Source: Acanthopleura granulata (Eukaryota > Mollusca > Polyplacophora > Chitonida > Chitonidae). From it: 64,000 bases of DNA. Shown one piece after another: positions 36,657 to 48,563 of the stretch. The DNA is taken from NCBI GenBank assembly GCA_016165875.1, contig JABBOT010000003.1, positions 33,574,485 to 33,638,484 of the forward strand. Direction: 5' to 3'. Position 1 is the stretch's first letter. The number at the start of each line of letters is the position of its first letter. The position numbers were made by a program, and so were the translations under genes. Below the pieces are notes generated by a model. The model ran no database searches, had not been told where the DNA came from, and was given only the letters and a program-made list of their open reading frames with translations.

Positions 36657-37985
36657 TGTAAGGGTACCACTATCGGAGGTGAAAACTGATAAACAAATGG
36701 CTTGTTCAACTCTCAGACAGCGATAGGTCTTACACAAGATCAAACAAAGAAACACAAAGGCGCTTTTACTAAGTTCAATACATGTATTTGAACAAAACAG
36801 ACAAGTAGTACAACTGGCAATAATTTTTAAAACAATGGAGTTATTTACAAAAATATAGAGTTTCTTACTGATGACAGCGTTCAATCAGGATGGTCTATTC
36901 CGGCTTCCAAATGCGAGTCAGTCCACGAAAATATGGAATCCACAGTCCTTGCTAGGCCCAGGTGTCCCCTTCTAAACCCGATATTGCATTGGAGACAGGT
37001 ACTTCCATCCAGCCTTGCTAGTATTCTCACAAATGTCAATGAATAAAGTTTGCCTTCATTCACACTGCTCAGACTGGTTGTCCTTTGTCTTTAAACCACT
37101 CTTTATTGATTTCGACCACAACACTCCAGTCGTGGGAGTTCAGAAGAAGAAATAACACATTTTCTTGCTCCACACACATCCGTCTCCTCCCAACTCGGAC
37201 ACGGAGAAATTGTCCTAGTGCACAGGCGCAAACGTCAATGTATGGGCGAGAAAGGCCAACGCGCGACAACAATGTGATTGGATAAAAAGTTTTCACCTAA
37301 CATGTGATCGAAAGAGGATTTGCAACTTTTCGCCGTGCAAAACTTGTAGTCGTTGTCCAATTGCCCGTGAAGGTGTAACTTCTCAGGGCAGACGGGTTGA
37401 CAGTAGCGACGGTGATGTCGAGCTGGCGATGTATGTTTCAGTCCTCGGAGATATACATTGTCATTTTCAGGATAAACTGGGATGAAATGTACGTAATCGC
37501 ATAAAGAGACAATGAGCGATACAAGCTCCAAAATAACGCCTCAAACAAAATAGCGAGTGGCGAAACACAAGCTCACAAACTGCTACGTACGGAAAAATGG
37601 AGCACAAACTGACATGTAGAATGCGTGTACGCCGATATTTCCAAACCCAGCAAAATCCGTCTCAATGGACGACAGGAAATATGACTGTTCTTCATTGGAC
37701 TTGAGTAAAATCAACTACGTTACTCATATTTATAGATTAACGTAAAGAAAATTATGCATGGTTTGATTGTAAACATGTTTACAACATGGGTCCATCTGTC
37801 CAGAATGTACTCTCTGTGTGTAATAACACGAAACTCAAACACTGAAGTCTCGAGAACACGCGACTGAACTCTAGTGCAGGTCTCCACGCACACAGAGCGA
37901 AAAATGTAGGCCTGACCCTGATCCGATTATTGCAAAAACAAGTAAAACAATACAATACAAATCTTTAAAGACGGGGCTCGTAACA
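36657..37985 (-). repeat. Solo LTR of the same family, with 5-bp target duplication
   Basis: On the minus strand it begins TGTTACGAGCCCCGTC and ends ACCCTTACA, and it is collinear with the 5' LTR at 13651-14681. It is flanked on both sides by CCTTG (36652-36656 and 37986-37990), a perfect 5-bp target duplication typical of Ty3/gypsy integration. No internal element sequence remains, so it is a product of LTR-LTR recombination. It carries about 300 bp more than the 5' LTR, around 36960-37290. Confidence 0.85.
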
Positions 37986-37990
37986 CCTTG

Positions 37991-40900
37991 CTACAGACGT
38001 GAAATGTATGACTTATAACCGAGCATGTAATATCAAGAGTTCGATTCCTGCCAAGCAAGAAAGTAGCGTTTTGGTTATTAAAATGTTGCCTTATATTATA
38101 TCAGTCATCAAATATGACAATAAACATGCGTGGATCATACATGGTATATGCTAGGATTTTATATCATGAGGTTAGGTCGCAACTGTCGTGTGCCATTTAA
38201 TATTTAGAATTGCCTACACAAATAGCAAATGGGCAAACTAATACTATTTAATGTAATGAACGGAGTGAAGTGTGAAAAAATTCGAAGTTAAAGAAAGGCA
38301 GAAAAATCTTTGTTTCACTAGATGCCAAAAATATTCATAATTCGTTCCGAGGGCACATTAAACCCACAGCGAGTAACGACTATATTCTAGTTCAGGCCAT
38401 TTCATCGGCTACACCTAATATATAACAATTTCAAGGGCATATTGGGGTATCCCATGTGTCCCTGCTCACAATATCCGTCACGATGAGCAGTTCGGCCATT
38501 TGCCTGAACCCGAGTGAGGCGACTCTCCATCCATATCTACCCCAGCCTTCGCTCCTGTACCGTTTTCTCCGAGCGCGTGGAAATGGCTTGCGTGTAGTTG
38601 AGATTCTGATACGTTTAGTCAAGCGAAAATAACACGGGACGATACTGACTCCATATTATAGCTTACAGTGTGTTGTCTTTATAACAGTGTTGATGGAATG
38701 TACTTCTATTTTACCATGCTCTGTCACAAATGTGTAGGTACATAACTTACCTTGCCACATACAGACACAGACGAGTATAAAACTTCTCATATTGGAAGGT
38801 CCCGGAAAGAGATCCAGTGATAAGTTTTCATGTTTACATGTCTATAACATAGACTTAAGAGCGACCATAACTTCAGCGCTGTGAGTGAAGCGACCTACAC
38901 TACGCCTTTGAAAGCTCCACGGCCGAACCGCACACATAAAATTTTATAGTGAATATCAGGTAGTAAAATTCCAGTATCAAAATTAGGTCATAGGTAACTC
39001 GACTAGTTCATAGTCAGCTAAACTGCACGCTTGTGAATCAGTCAGGCAGTTCTGTACATGTGACACTAAGGCCTGTTTGTGTCGCGGGAATAAGAAATAC
39101 ACCAACACGACTGACCCCAATCACAGACGACTATGTTGGTCTTTTGGGAAACCGGACAAATGCAGTTAACGCTATTGACAAAACTCAAGTTGCTCCATGC
39201 CTGGCTGTACATATTCGTTCTGGTTTCATGCGTGAGATTCACGCACAAGCATTCAAATATGACAATCCAGCCAGAATGTAGTTTGCAAGAAATTTGCCAT
39301 TGAAATGTATTTTATCAAAAGCAGAAGAGAATCGCTCCAGGACGCGCGTTGAGTGAGTCCCTGATAGTTCGTTTGGCTTTTGTACAGTCTATAAAGGTTT
39401 GCTGAAAATGACTTGTCTACCACCAATGTATTGTGCATACCTATATTTGCCACGCGTGGAAATTTTCGACAGTGATTTTTTTGGCACAAATCGACAGTTT
39501 ACCCGAGCACTCCGCTTTCATCCATCCATAAACATGACAGCCAATCCTTGAGTATGCCTTGATATAAAAATCAAATAAACAATAAAAATATCATTTACTG
39601 GACAGCTGGTCATGGCTGAGTGCTGAAGACACTTGTCCTGCAAAATGTTGAGACACACAAGGATCGAGATCAAACAGAGAATTTCTGGATTCTTTGCTCT
39701 CGAAGCTCATAAGATCTTCGTGACAATAACCCTTCCCCGATGACCTTCCCGCCAAGTAATCTCCCTTAACAAAAGCATCTATAGCATCTATACTTGGCAC
39801 GTCGGGAAGTTTGTCAGTAACTTGCCAAAGATTAAGATGTGGTTCACACCAGGCATTTTCGTGTCCACACATAAACTGACTGCTATCAGGTCAGGAAAAA
39901 CATCTTGCGTATGGCAGGAAATAACTAACGACTAATTCAATAAATCGATAAAATCTAATATTTAGTGCCTTGAGGGGAATTCTTAAAATAACATTTGAAG
40001 AATTTATTGACAAATCTGCAGCCAGGTCACCAAAGCATTATTACCATGTTTAAACACTTTAGTTAACGTGACAAGCATCACCGCTCAAAAACGCGAGTGT
40101 CCACTGGTTGCATTTCAACCTCAGCCGCCATCAATGGCATTCCTCGCCTGTTCATACCCCTTCATTACACACGAAAGGCGGTCCATATACCTAAAATCGT
40201 GAGTGGTTACACGTACATGTAACAATTTAGCCTCAACTAATACGCAACTAACAGACTAGAAACCTAAAAAGCAGATGAGCCAAATGCATTTTGCTGACAG
40301 GTGCCGTTAGTCATTCGCATCACTGCCAGATACCTGTTGACAAATAAACTCTCATCAATATAAAGCCGTACATGTTAATAGTTCAGATTTCCAACTTTAA
40401 TAATGTTCCTCAATGCTTTGGCCGAATATATACATTTAGGAGCATTGTACAACGACCAGAAAACTTTCTGGCTTCTATTGTCAGTCTCTTTGTATAGCCT
40501 GATGCTATTTTATAACGAAGCTGAACTATGGTGAAATAGGAAGGTCTACAACGACTACATTGAAAAGGTACTCCAGTTTAAACTCTTTAATTTGGTCGGA
40601 TCATATATGTACCATACCATTGCTTATTCGGCCAATCAGATCATATGTTTAACAATGACAAAAAATCTCCCCCGGAACATTTCTAAAACTTGAAGAGGCA
40701 ATATCACTTATTTATGTTATTTTAAACACTTCAGTGACCACATGTCTTTCTCCATACATTTCCTTCCTGACAAATCTAGCCTCACAGCACAGGTCACATT
40801 CACTCATGTGGGTTTATGTTTTTTCAACAGAGCTGTCTTTCACGCTCCCAAGTGTGGAAGCCGGTTAAGGCCATCATCACACCATGGTACTATTGTTCCA

Positions 40901-41771
40901 TCTCCGCTCAACAAAACCACGCCAGTACAAAGCGAAGGTGTCATCGTGAGAAGCATTTTATTTCACTTTCTTCGTTTCGTTTGCCTTCCCAAGAATCCTC
41001 ACGTGACCAGAATGGTGCATTGTGGTCTCTACTGGCTCTTCTCGCTACTAATATTTGTCTTTAGCCGAAAATTTGGCCAAATGGTTGGTTTTTGGAGATG
41101 GAAAATCAACATCAGTTCACGTACCCCTTTGGATTTGTGTTTTGCACTTTAAATCTCTCAGGAAACAGTGACACAAAGGAAACGGAAATAATAATACATG
41201 TACGACAGTGTATCGGTATTGTTCCTTGTCGTAAAGCAATTAAGATCAAATTGCGGCGCGACTGAACGACAGGGCGCGGTTATAACAAAATCGCGACCTT
41301 CACATCGCTGTAGAACAGACCGAAGGTGAGGTCAGAGAGCGCAGACCCGCGTGTAGCGGAAACTGCGCCCTCAGTGGGGTCGCGAATGTCAGCCACCATA
41401 CTTAGCCACCGTCCCATGCCCAAGACTGTAATTTTTTGTAATCCTCTTCTAGTTTTCCTCTTTCAGTAAGGCATTTTAGAACGGAAACCAAATCAGAAAG
41501 CTGACCAAAGAATCCAAGTTTTCCGGTTCAGTACCGGCCCTAGCGATGGACGTTCTGTCAAGCCAGGTTTACGCTGCTTTCCATTCCCATTGACCCGTCT
41601 CCCCTCCCGAAATATTCCATTTAAAAAGGGCTTCAGACATCACCGACGAACTGAAATTTATATATAGAACTAAACACACAAATACCATGCAATCGAATCA
41701 ATAACAAATGAAATATCATTTACGTTGATATTTTTATTGATATGAAGATCAAACATTCGTCTATACAACAG
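37991..41771. other. Mostly empty region
   Basis: Between the solo LTR and the dispersed repeat only the weak ORF at 39591-39872 deserves note. The 136-codon frame at 40742-41152 has no domain. Confidence 0.5.
39591..39872 (-). CDS. Possible exon or transposon-derived ORF, unrecognised
   Basis: A 93-codon frame starting MCGHENAWCEPHLNLWQ and containing a composition that looks coding (DVPSIDAIDAFVKGDYLAGR then SGKGYCHED). There is a loose resemblance to N-terminal parts of invertebrate SWIM/YqaJ-type proteins of mobile origin. That is a recollection of pattern, not a search result. No neighbours support it. Confidence 0.2.
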   Translation of the reverse strand: MCGHENAWCEPHLNLWQVTDKLPDVPSIDAIDAFVKGDYLAGRSSGKGYCHEDLMSFESKESRNSLFDLDPCVSQHFAGQVSSALSHDQLSSK

Positions 41772-42430
41772 TCTTGAAGTAAAAAACAGCTCATGACTGA
41801 GGTACTATTCATTTAAAAGATTATAAAATTATCTCTTGAATGTAAAAACCTCTTTGAAATTGTATGAATTCATTGGTGAATCACCTTCGTTTGAAATGTG
41901 GAGCATTGTGCTGCCGATTGAGCATCTGAAGGCGCCCACGCTTTTGAGCTTATGAAGAATTGACCAATCAGAGAGCTAGGAGATATCAGCTGCTTATAAG
42001 CCGTGACATAAATGTTCTAAATTGTCTGTCACTGTAACATGTAATAACATAGGGACAGGACACTGTTTTAATGTTATATGTTTTAATCCTAACAAGTACA
42101 TTTGTGAACAACACTGCAAAGTATTTCCAGACCATTGTGTTGTGTCGTGAGTAAGATTCTTGATCATTTCAAGTTATAAATAGACATAAATACTAAAGTT
42201 AAAAACACAACCCTGGCACCTTACTACAGTCTCGCGTGACAAGAGTGTTCCTTGGTTGGAACAATTACGTCCCAGCCTAGACACAATGGCTCCGTTTCGT
42301 GTTAACCAACTCAAACGGTCAAACGTCGTAGTAGCTGTTAGAAAAGCGTACTTTACCGAAAGAAACGTAATATTGTGCAACCTTTTCGGCAAAATCAACC
42401 TGGAACATGCGCTGTCTTCCACATGAAAGT
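41772..42430. repeat. Dispersed repeat, copy 2 (matches 25540-26080)
   Basis: The partner of 25540-26080, somewhat longer. Near its right end are AAAATCAACCTGGAACATGC and, about 35 bp further on, its approximate reverse complement (CCTAGGTTGATTTTG), a small inverted repeat that could mark an element end. Confidence 0.7.
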
Positions 42431-42881
42431 TCGCCCTAGGTTGATTTTGTCTTCTTTCACTCCTATTGAGCTGAGAAAATTTTACTTCTGCACTAAATCG
42501 GATTGGAAAATACGGTAAGTTTTGTTATCTAAAAGTATATATCCTTTAAAACAATATTTACAACAACTCTTTTTAGTTGAAAGGAGAATGAACAGTTTTT
42601 TATGAAGGGTTATTTGATAGTGAAAATTCAGATACAACAAAATCATTAAAATAAACAGAAAATGAGAAATGTGAGCATTAAAAAAGGAGCAGCGGCTGAA
42701 AAGTAGCATAAATGTAATAAATGGCAAATAATTAAGCGTGTAACGTCACATATAACTACATGTATTAGCGTGTAGAGTTCGGTTATTTAACAAAGCTTTC
42801 GGTTTTTTTCCATGAAATAAAAAGATCTGATCGCAAATCGACTGTATTCAGTATCATTCTAACAATCAATCAGGCCGACTT

Positions 42882-42964
42882 CTAGGGCAATCTGGTGTTT
42901 TCGTACAGACGATTGGTGTCAAACATCGGGGCTGCATTCGTCCTCAGTGTTTCATAGGCTGGAT
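42882..42964 (-). CDS. Receptor gene B, terminal coding exon with stop
   Basis: An 83-bp coding part after acceptor TATTGTCAG. It encodes DPAYETLRTNAAP, then MFDTNRLYENTRLP, then TAG (42882-42884). It adds a second YxxL (YETL) and a third YxN (YENT) close to the C-terminus. The 3' UTR and polyadenylation signal would lie below 42882; no site was assigned. Phase, stop placement and repetition of the YENT motif make this a convincing last exon. Confidence 0.8.
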
Positions 42965-43232
42965 CTGACAATAGAAACAATGAAACAGATGAGATAGAGA
43001 GCTGATCCCAACACAGGCACGAATTAGGACTTTTTCTCGAATATCTTAACTACAGACTGAAAAAGCTAACGCTATCAAAGTAGGCCAGGACGTTTTTCAG
43101 GTCACTTTATGCAGAGAATCTTTATAGTACACAACAAAAGACGAAAATTTGGACAACTATATTGCTGTTGCACATATTTATTCAGTTTTCGCAGGAAGTA
43201 CATTGTCATGACTGTATCACCAATCCTAGTAC

Positions 43233-43291
43233 CTGTGGGATAATTTGCCGTAGTTGAGATGGAAGTGTTCTCATACTCAGCAATCGGGACT
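43233..43291 (-). CDS. Receptor gene B, tail exon 4 (YENT motif)
   Basis: A 59-bp exon between CTTTCCAG and GTACTA, phase 2 to 1. It encodes SVPIAEYENTSISTTANYPT and continues with the Asp completed by the next exon. YENT is a second YxN site and YPTD is a further Tyr. The reading frame is unbroken into the terminal exon. Confidence 0.78.
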
Positions 43292-43638
43292 CTGGAAAGG
43301 TAAGATGGATGTTTAGAATAGTATTGTAATGTTAACGGTTGCAAAATCAAAGTGATGAAACTAAAGCATGATATGTGTTTTTCGAGTTCACATATTCCTT
43401 GCATGAATTGTTTCCAAGAGTCTGACAGCTTGGCCAAAAATGACCCTAAATACAACTAACTATACGTCAACAACGGTGAATGACGTCTGTCACAATGCAT
43501 GTGGAGAGGAAAAGCCTCGCAAGATTCCCTTAGTAAACACAAATGAGTAATCATTTATGAGAAAGTGCATGGTTTTGATTACTGTTACTGTAATGTTTAA
43601 CAATAAATTAAACACCTATCATGACATTATTTACTCAC

Positions 43639-43702
43639 GAATTAACGTAAACGGGGGCTTCAGGGGAAGATGGTGACAGGCTTAGGGTTTGATAGACAGG
43701 CG
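43639..43702 (-). CDS. Receptor gene B, tail exon 3 (two tyrosine motifs)
   Basis: A 64-bp exon between GCTTTCAG and GTGAGT, phase 1 to 2. It encodes APVYQTLSLSPSSPEAPVYV and then NS. The first Tyr is in a YxxL context (YQTL). The second is in a YxN context (YVNS), the consensus recognised by Grb2-type SH2 domains when phosphorylated. The Ser/Pro-rich spacer suggests a disordered cytoplasmic tail. Confidence 0.78.
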
Positions 43703-44382
43703 CTGAAAGCAAAATACAACGTATAGGTTATATATGTTTACCTTTCCTGACATAACATCAACATAAAAGACTACAGCACAGATAATAAACCAGAGCAGCA
43801 ACGACTGTGTGATTGCTGGCAAATCGCCCCACGCTACCGGTGAAATCAGGCCTCTTGTCAATTTTCCTCACGTAGGGTTTCATTTTAACTGTTCATGTAA
43901 GTGTCTAAGAAGTAACAGCTCACACCTCTCCTTGCACTATGACCAAGTATAAATTATGACGCGTCATTGGTCTAGGATTACTCAGAGTGCTGTGTTGTTA
44001 TCACAATCAACTCATATAGACACAATAATATGAAAACAGTGCAAAGGGAGCAGGGGTCAGGGTGTTTTGTCCACCAGCAGAATCCCTGTATATGCAGGAA
44101 TACAATACAGACGTTAGTATAGACGTCACATCGCAAGAAGTCTTTAATATCAATATAATTTTTGATGTCTCATCATTGGTTTATGATTCATGATATGGGG
44201 ATGATCCTTGTACAGAACGGCCTGTTGTTTTCTCACTGAGACACGGTGTCATGAGAGGTGTCTGCGTACAGTAAAAAATGTGGTTCACGGAAAAATCTAC
44301 ACAATCTTGCTACATAGAGATTCTGTTATAATTTGAAAAAAAAATTTGGGCCATAATAAAAGGCTAGAAGTTCTAATCTTAC

Positions 44383-44429
44383 CAGCCATGATGGGATTCT
44401 CGGCAATTTCCTGATGGTTGGGTGGGACT
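44383..44429 (-). CDS. Receptor gene B, tail exon 2
   Basis: A 47-bp exon between acceptor TTTTAG and donor GTAAGA, phase 2 to 1, encoding VPPNHQEIAENPIMA. The frame continues from the 25-bp exon and into the next tail exon. The intron upstream in transcription order is about 7.4 kb and carries the LINE relic and an opposite-strand zinc-finger exon. Confidence 0.7.
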
Positions 44430-45181
44430 CTAAAACACATAAAATAAACTTGCTGAAGTACTTAACACGAGCTGTTACTAAGACTATATTCTATAATTAC
44501 TACCTGGGTCACGAGTAGTATAATACGTGGCCCAGAAGGCCTCGGTGATTTTCTTATGGGATTGGGGTTCGGAGCCTGACTTCATAATAATTATGGGTTC
44601 CGTCTCTTTATGCAGTGCGGCTCGGAGCCTCATTAGATCATAAGTAAGGTTTTGTTCTTTGTATGAAGTGAGGCTCAGATGGGAATGTCCTGGAATGTTA
44701 TGGAGGAAAAACAGTTGGGGTTAAGATGTGTTATGCTTGTGGAAAGTACTGGAAAAAAAATAAAAACCTGTAGGTGAGGTTGACTGAGTAGGGTGGGTGG
44801 CTAGTCCACCAACACAAGTTGTTTCTGTTCCCACTACGTAATAATGAAGAAACGCAGTAGAATCTGGGTTGAAGATATGAATAAATGGGAGGGATTGCAG
44901 GAAATCTCCTGTCGTAGTAAAAAGAAAAACAAAAGAAAAAATGTTGGGAATCCCCTTCTGGACTGCTGTGGTTTATGTATGTGCGAAGGTAGGGAGTTCT
45001 GGAAAAAATGGCTGTCGGTTCGTAGTGAGATTAAAATAAAATAAAAGAAAACGGCCTGGAATAGTCGGTATAGGAATATAAGCGCCTGTGTGTATGGGTA
45101 ATGAGTAATTGCTATCTTTGCAGCTAAGCCAAGCATACACACGTTGGTAGGCCTTAAGACTTGTGGTACATATAGATTGTG

Positions 45182-45183
<2 letters not shown>

Positions 45184-45212
<29 letters not shown>
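45184..45212. repeat. (CA)n microsatellite
   Basis: About 14 CA units directly upstream of the zinc-finger exon acceptor. Confidence 0.95.
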
Positions 45213-45214
<2 letters not shown>

Positions 45215-45219
45215 ATTAG

Positions 45220-45356
45220 GCACAAGCTTGAAGCTCACCCGTCGGGGAGACCTTTCTGTAGTTGTCAAGTGTGTGATCGCCAGTTCAAGCCGATGTCAGA
45301 CATGAAACGGCATCGTCGGATGCAGCACGAAGACCGTGACATGGGAGAACGGACAG
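45220..45356 (+). CDS. Orphan C2H2 zinc-finger exon
   Basis: A 137-bp segment bounded by acceptor ATAATTAG and donor GTACTA. It encodes the tail of one finger (HKLEAH), a linker (PSGRPFCS) and a complete C2H2 finger: Cys-Gln-Val-Cys, 12 residues, His, 4 residues, His (ending KRHRRMQH). It lies on the plus strand inside a gene B intron, directly after a (CA)n tract. No partner exons were recognised in the window, so it is either part of a nested or overlapping gene with distant exons or a stray copy. Confidence 0.45.
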
Positions 45357-46224
45357 GTACTAGTTTTTTTTAATACTGTTATTATCATATACCATACACC
45401 CACAGTATGTCGTGTTGGTTAGAGAGGCGTAATGTTATATCGTACATGCTAAGTAAGGGGAGTGTTCTTTGTATGTTGCGTACATCATACGTTGATAGTA
45501 CACTTTACGCATGGAGGGAGTACATGACAGGCACACGTATATATAAGTACATAGGTAAGTATATACGAGTACAGAAGTTTGGAGATGCATTGACGACACG
45601 GAGGAGTGCAGATGTGGTATCGAGAACCAACCCATTGTGAGGTTACCTCTACACTATTTCTGCTAATTCCTAACCCTGTCTTGTATATATTCGAGCTTGT
45701 ATATCTTATAACACATAAGTTTGTAGATACTTCCCCTAATTCCAGATACCATTTAACCGGGATTATTGATCGAAGTTGAGGTCGACAGTGGCCGGTACTT
45801 GGCCATATTCTCCCACCCCAGCTCTCACGCTGTGTAATTAGGTGTGTGTGTCTCGTGTTTGAGTGCATGTCTTCAAACGCAGATTCTTACGTGTAGAAGG
45901 ATACATAGCACCATAAGATTGATAGCGGGTTGTGGGACTCTCAAAACAAATATTTGTATGTATATATATTAAATACCGTTGGGAAATCTTCACTTAGAAT
46001 AGGGCTATAGTCTGCTATACCTTACGTATAGCAGTAGGATTGTACTTATAGAGAAGCCTGTACTTGCACTGTCACTCTGCCACTCAGCGCCTATTGTTCT
46101 GTCTCTAGCCCGGAGCAACTCCTGGTCGACCCCCTTTCTCTTGTAACATTCATAACATAATACCCCCACCCCTTTGTCCATGCGCACCTATATTTCTATA
46201 TTTACCGACGCTGAAGCTGCCAGC

Positions 46225-47484
46225 ATGGACGACCACGGGGGGGGGGGGGGGTGAGGAATCCTCAGTGGAATTTGGACAGACCCGCTCTGCAACTAAGCAG
46301 AGTCGTGATCTATCTGCTGAACGCACCAACTCAGATGGAAAAAAGATAAGACAGTCGAGTCAAAAAAATATCCAAAACAACCATAATGTCATAATCAACA
46401 CCATGGGAGGTCTATCCATTTCGGCTTGGAATAATATAAAGTTTGGTCAACCTATACAACAAGCTATAGGTAACGTCAAGGAAGTCAAGAAGTGTGGTAG
46501 AAAAGCTCTACTGATTGTATGCTCAGGTCCTGCACAAACTAAAAAGCCTTAACCTTAACGACACTTATGGGAAGATATGTACAATGCCGATTGCAGTCAT
46601 CGGCCATGTCTGTTCGGGGAGTTATATACAGGGTGGGTGAAGAGTGGACAGAAGATGACCTTCTAGGTGCCCGAAAAAAGAGTAGGTGCGTAAAAGTTGA
46701 AAGAATGTATAAAGGAAAATAAAAAATTAAAACATAAGCATAAAAATACATAAAACATAAGTTATTAGCCTTCGACCTGGAGGAGCTGCCCACGGAAGTT
46801 ACGATGGGTTATGAACTTTTCCCAGTCAAACCATACATACCGCCTGTCCTTCGTTGCTTTATGTGCCAGGCCTAAGGACATATCTCTACTTCTCGTAGGG
46901 GAAAGCGAAGATGCCCGAGATGTTCAGGCGACCATGACTTTGAGCACTGTGACAATTTAGATAGGCCATTATGTGTCAACTGTGACTCTCCTGGTCACTC
47001 GTCAGCATACCTCGGGTGTCCATACAGGAAACAAATAGGCAGAGCCCAATACATCCGGGTGACTCAAAAGATCTCGTTCTCTGAAGCTCTAAAAAATGTG
47101 CAATTTGAAGACAGGCAGCCGTACCCCGAGAGTCCTGCAGAAAGAGGGCTGTTTGAAGGCGAAGACACCACAGCCCCACCTCCAGCAGGGCAAACTACAA
47201 TACAGCCCATAACTGAGTTTAAACGTGTCAAACCCGTCATGAAGTCTACTTCAACCCAAACTGAATCCACGCCCACCACACAGACAGAGGATTTGTCCGC
47301 TGATATGGCCACTCGTATCATTGGCTTATTTGCTGAAATTATGCTAAAAGTCTTTGACCTGCGTGACAAGACCTTCGTTTCAGAAATACTCTGCATCACC
47401 CAGGCACGTTTGGGGCCTGAACTAGTCAACATTCCCCGCCCAGCCCCTATGTTGAAGACTTTAGCGGAAAGTATCCATACATAA
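46225..47484 (+). pseudogene. LINE ORF1 (zinc-knuckle protein), frameshifted
   Basis: The probable start is MDDHGG at 46225, immediately followed by a long G tract (about 46237-46251) that throws the frame. The chain then continues through EFGQTRSATKQSRDLSAER in the next frame. After several further frame changes it reaches a retroviral-type zinc-knuckle region around 46850-47025 (LRCFMCQA, CPRCSGDHDFEHC, CVNCDSPGHSSAYLGC). The last open part is 47059-47484. The TAA stop at 47482-47484 shares its last A with the ORF2 ATG. Confidence 0.75.
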
Positions 47485-48563
47485 TGTATATTTTCACCAA
47501 CATGAATCTAGTTTATGTCTTGCTTTCTTTCTTAACAATGGCTTTTCACCTACTTCACTATAACGTACGAGGCATTGGTACACAGGGGCAAGAACTTAAA
47601 TTCTACATTTCTAATATAAATCCTACACCACATGTCACATGTTTACAAGAAACATTCTTAAAACCACACCTCAGTTTTACCTATCCCGGTTGCTCTAATA
47701 GTGGAATCGTCAGGCATACAAGGGAAAAGGGATGCGTTGCCACATTCCTTAAACATGGACTCTCATACTCTGAAATCAAAATTCCTCAACTTAAGAGTAT
47801 CGAGGCCCAATGTTTTAATATATTTAGATCTTTTGGCCCTGCTGTCAGTATCACAAACATCTATAAGCCTTCCAAACATGTCAAACGGGACGATCTTAAC
47901 ATAATTATGTCTGTAGTTAGCTCATCGTTTATTCTATGCGGTGATTTTAATGCCCACAATCCGATTTGGGATCTTCTACCACTAACTGTAATGGGAAAAT
48001 CTTCGCCGATTTTATCGACGACTACAAACATTTGTGTACGTAACGACGGGACGGGCACTCGGATAGACCCCCACTTAGGCATTGTATCCCACCTTGATCT
48101 TACACTATGCTCATCAGATATAAGCTTGTCGTTCGACCGTTCAGTCGATGTAACGTCTCCCTGTGGCAGCCATCACCTCCCTATTTTCGTCTCATGTCAG
48201 TTTACTCCCCACGTTAATGAAGTTGGTCAACCTTCTAGGTGGAGCAGCAAACGTGCAAACTGGTCTGTTTACCAGAAAGAATGTATAAAATCAATCTCCG
48301 ACGTATCCATTCATAAAGATGTAAATATATTTTATAACAATATTGTCAGTGCAATTAATACAGCCGCCGCTAAGGCTATCCCCAAGACAGTAGGAGGAAC
48401 TTTCCCAAAAATGCCCGTCCCTTGGTGGAATGAAGATTGCTCTAGAGCTATCAAGGAACGAAAGCGTCTTAAAAACCGTGCGCGTAGAACAAGGCTTTAC
48501 GCAGACATCATCCAATACAAGCGTGCAAAGGCCGAAGCGCAGCGTACAATCAAGCGCAGCTAA
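47484..48563 (+). pseudogene. LINE ORF2, endonuclease part (open)
   Basis: An open frame of 359 codons with an AP-endonuclease domain. The active-site motifs are visible in order: LHYNVRG (Asn), CLQET (Glu), CGDFNAHN (Asp/Asn), HLDLTLCS (Asp) and GSHHLPI (His). A basic linker (ERKRLKNRARRTR) leads towards RT. The frame ends at TAA 48561-48563, after which RT continues past further stops. The domain itself looks uninterrupted, unlike the rest of the element. Confidence 0.8.

Larger units (their letters stand above)
44430..46204. other. Gene B intron, left of the LINE
   Basis: Apart from the (CA)n tract and zinc-finger exon, this part shows nothing coding. Confidence 0.6.

Noticed and set aside
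37986..38060. tRNA gene next to the solo LTR (GAGTTCGATTCCTGCC looks like a T arm)
   Set aside because: The flanking stem CTTGC/GCAAG pairs but the T stem and anticodon stem do not, so at most a degenerate tRNA-like sequence.
40742..41152. 136-codon plus-strand ORF
   Set aside because: No domain, no splice support and no overlap with repeats; length is compatible with chance.
42882..43702. ITAM in the receptor tail
   Set aside because: The two YxxL motifs are about 41 residues apart, far from the 6-8 residue ITAM spacing, and the residue two before each Tyr is Pro, so they are not classical ITIMs either.
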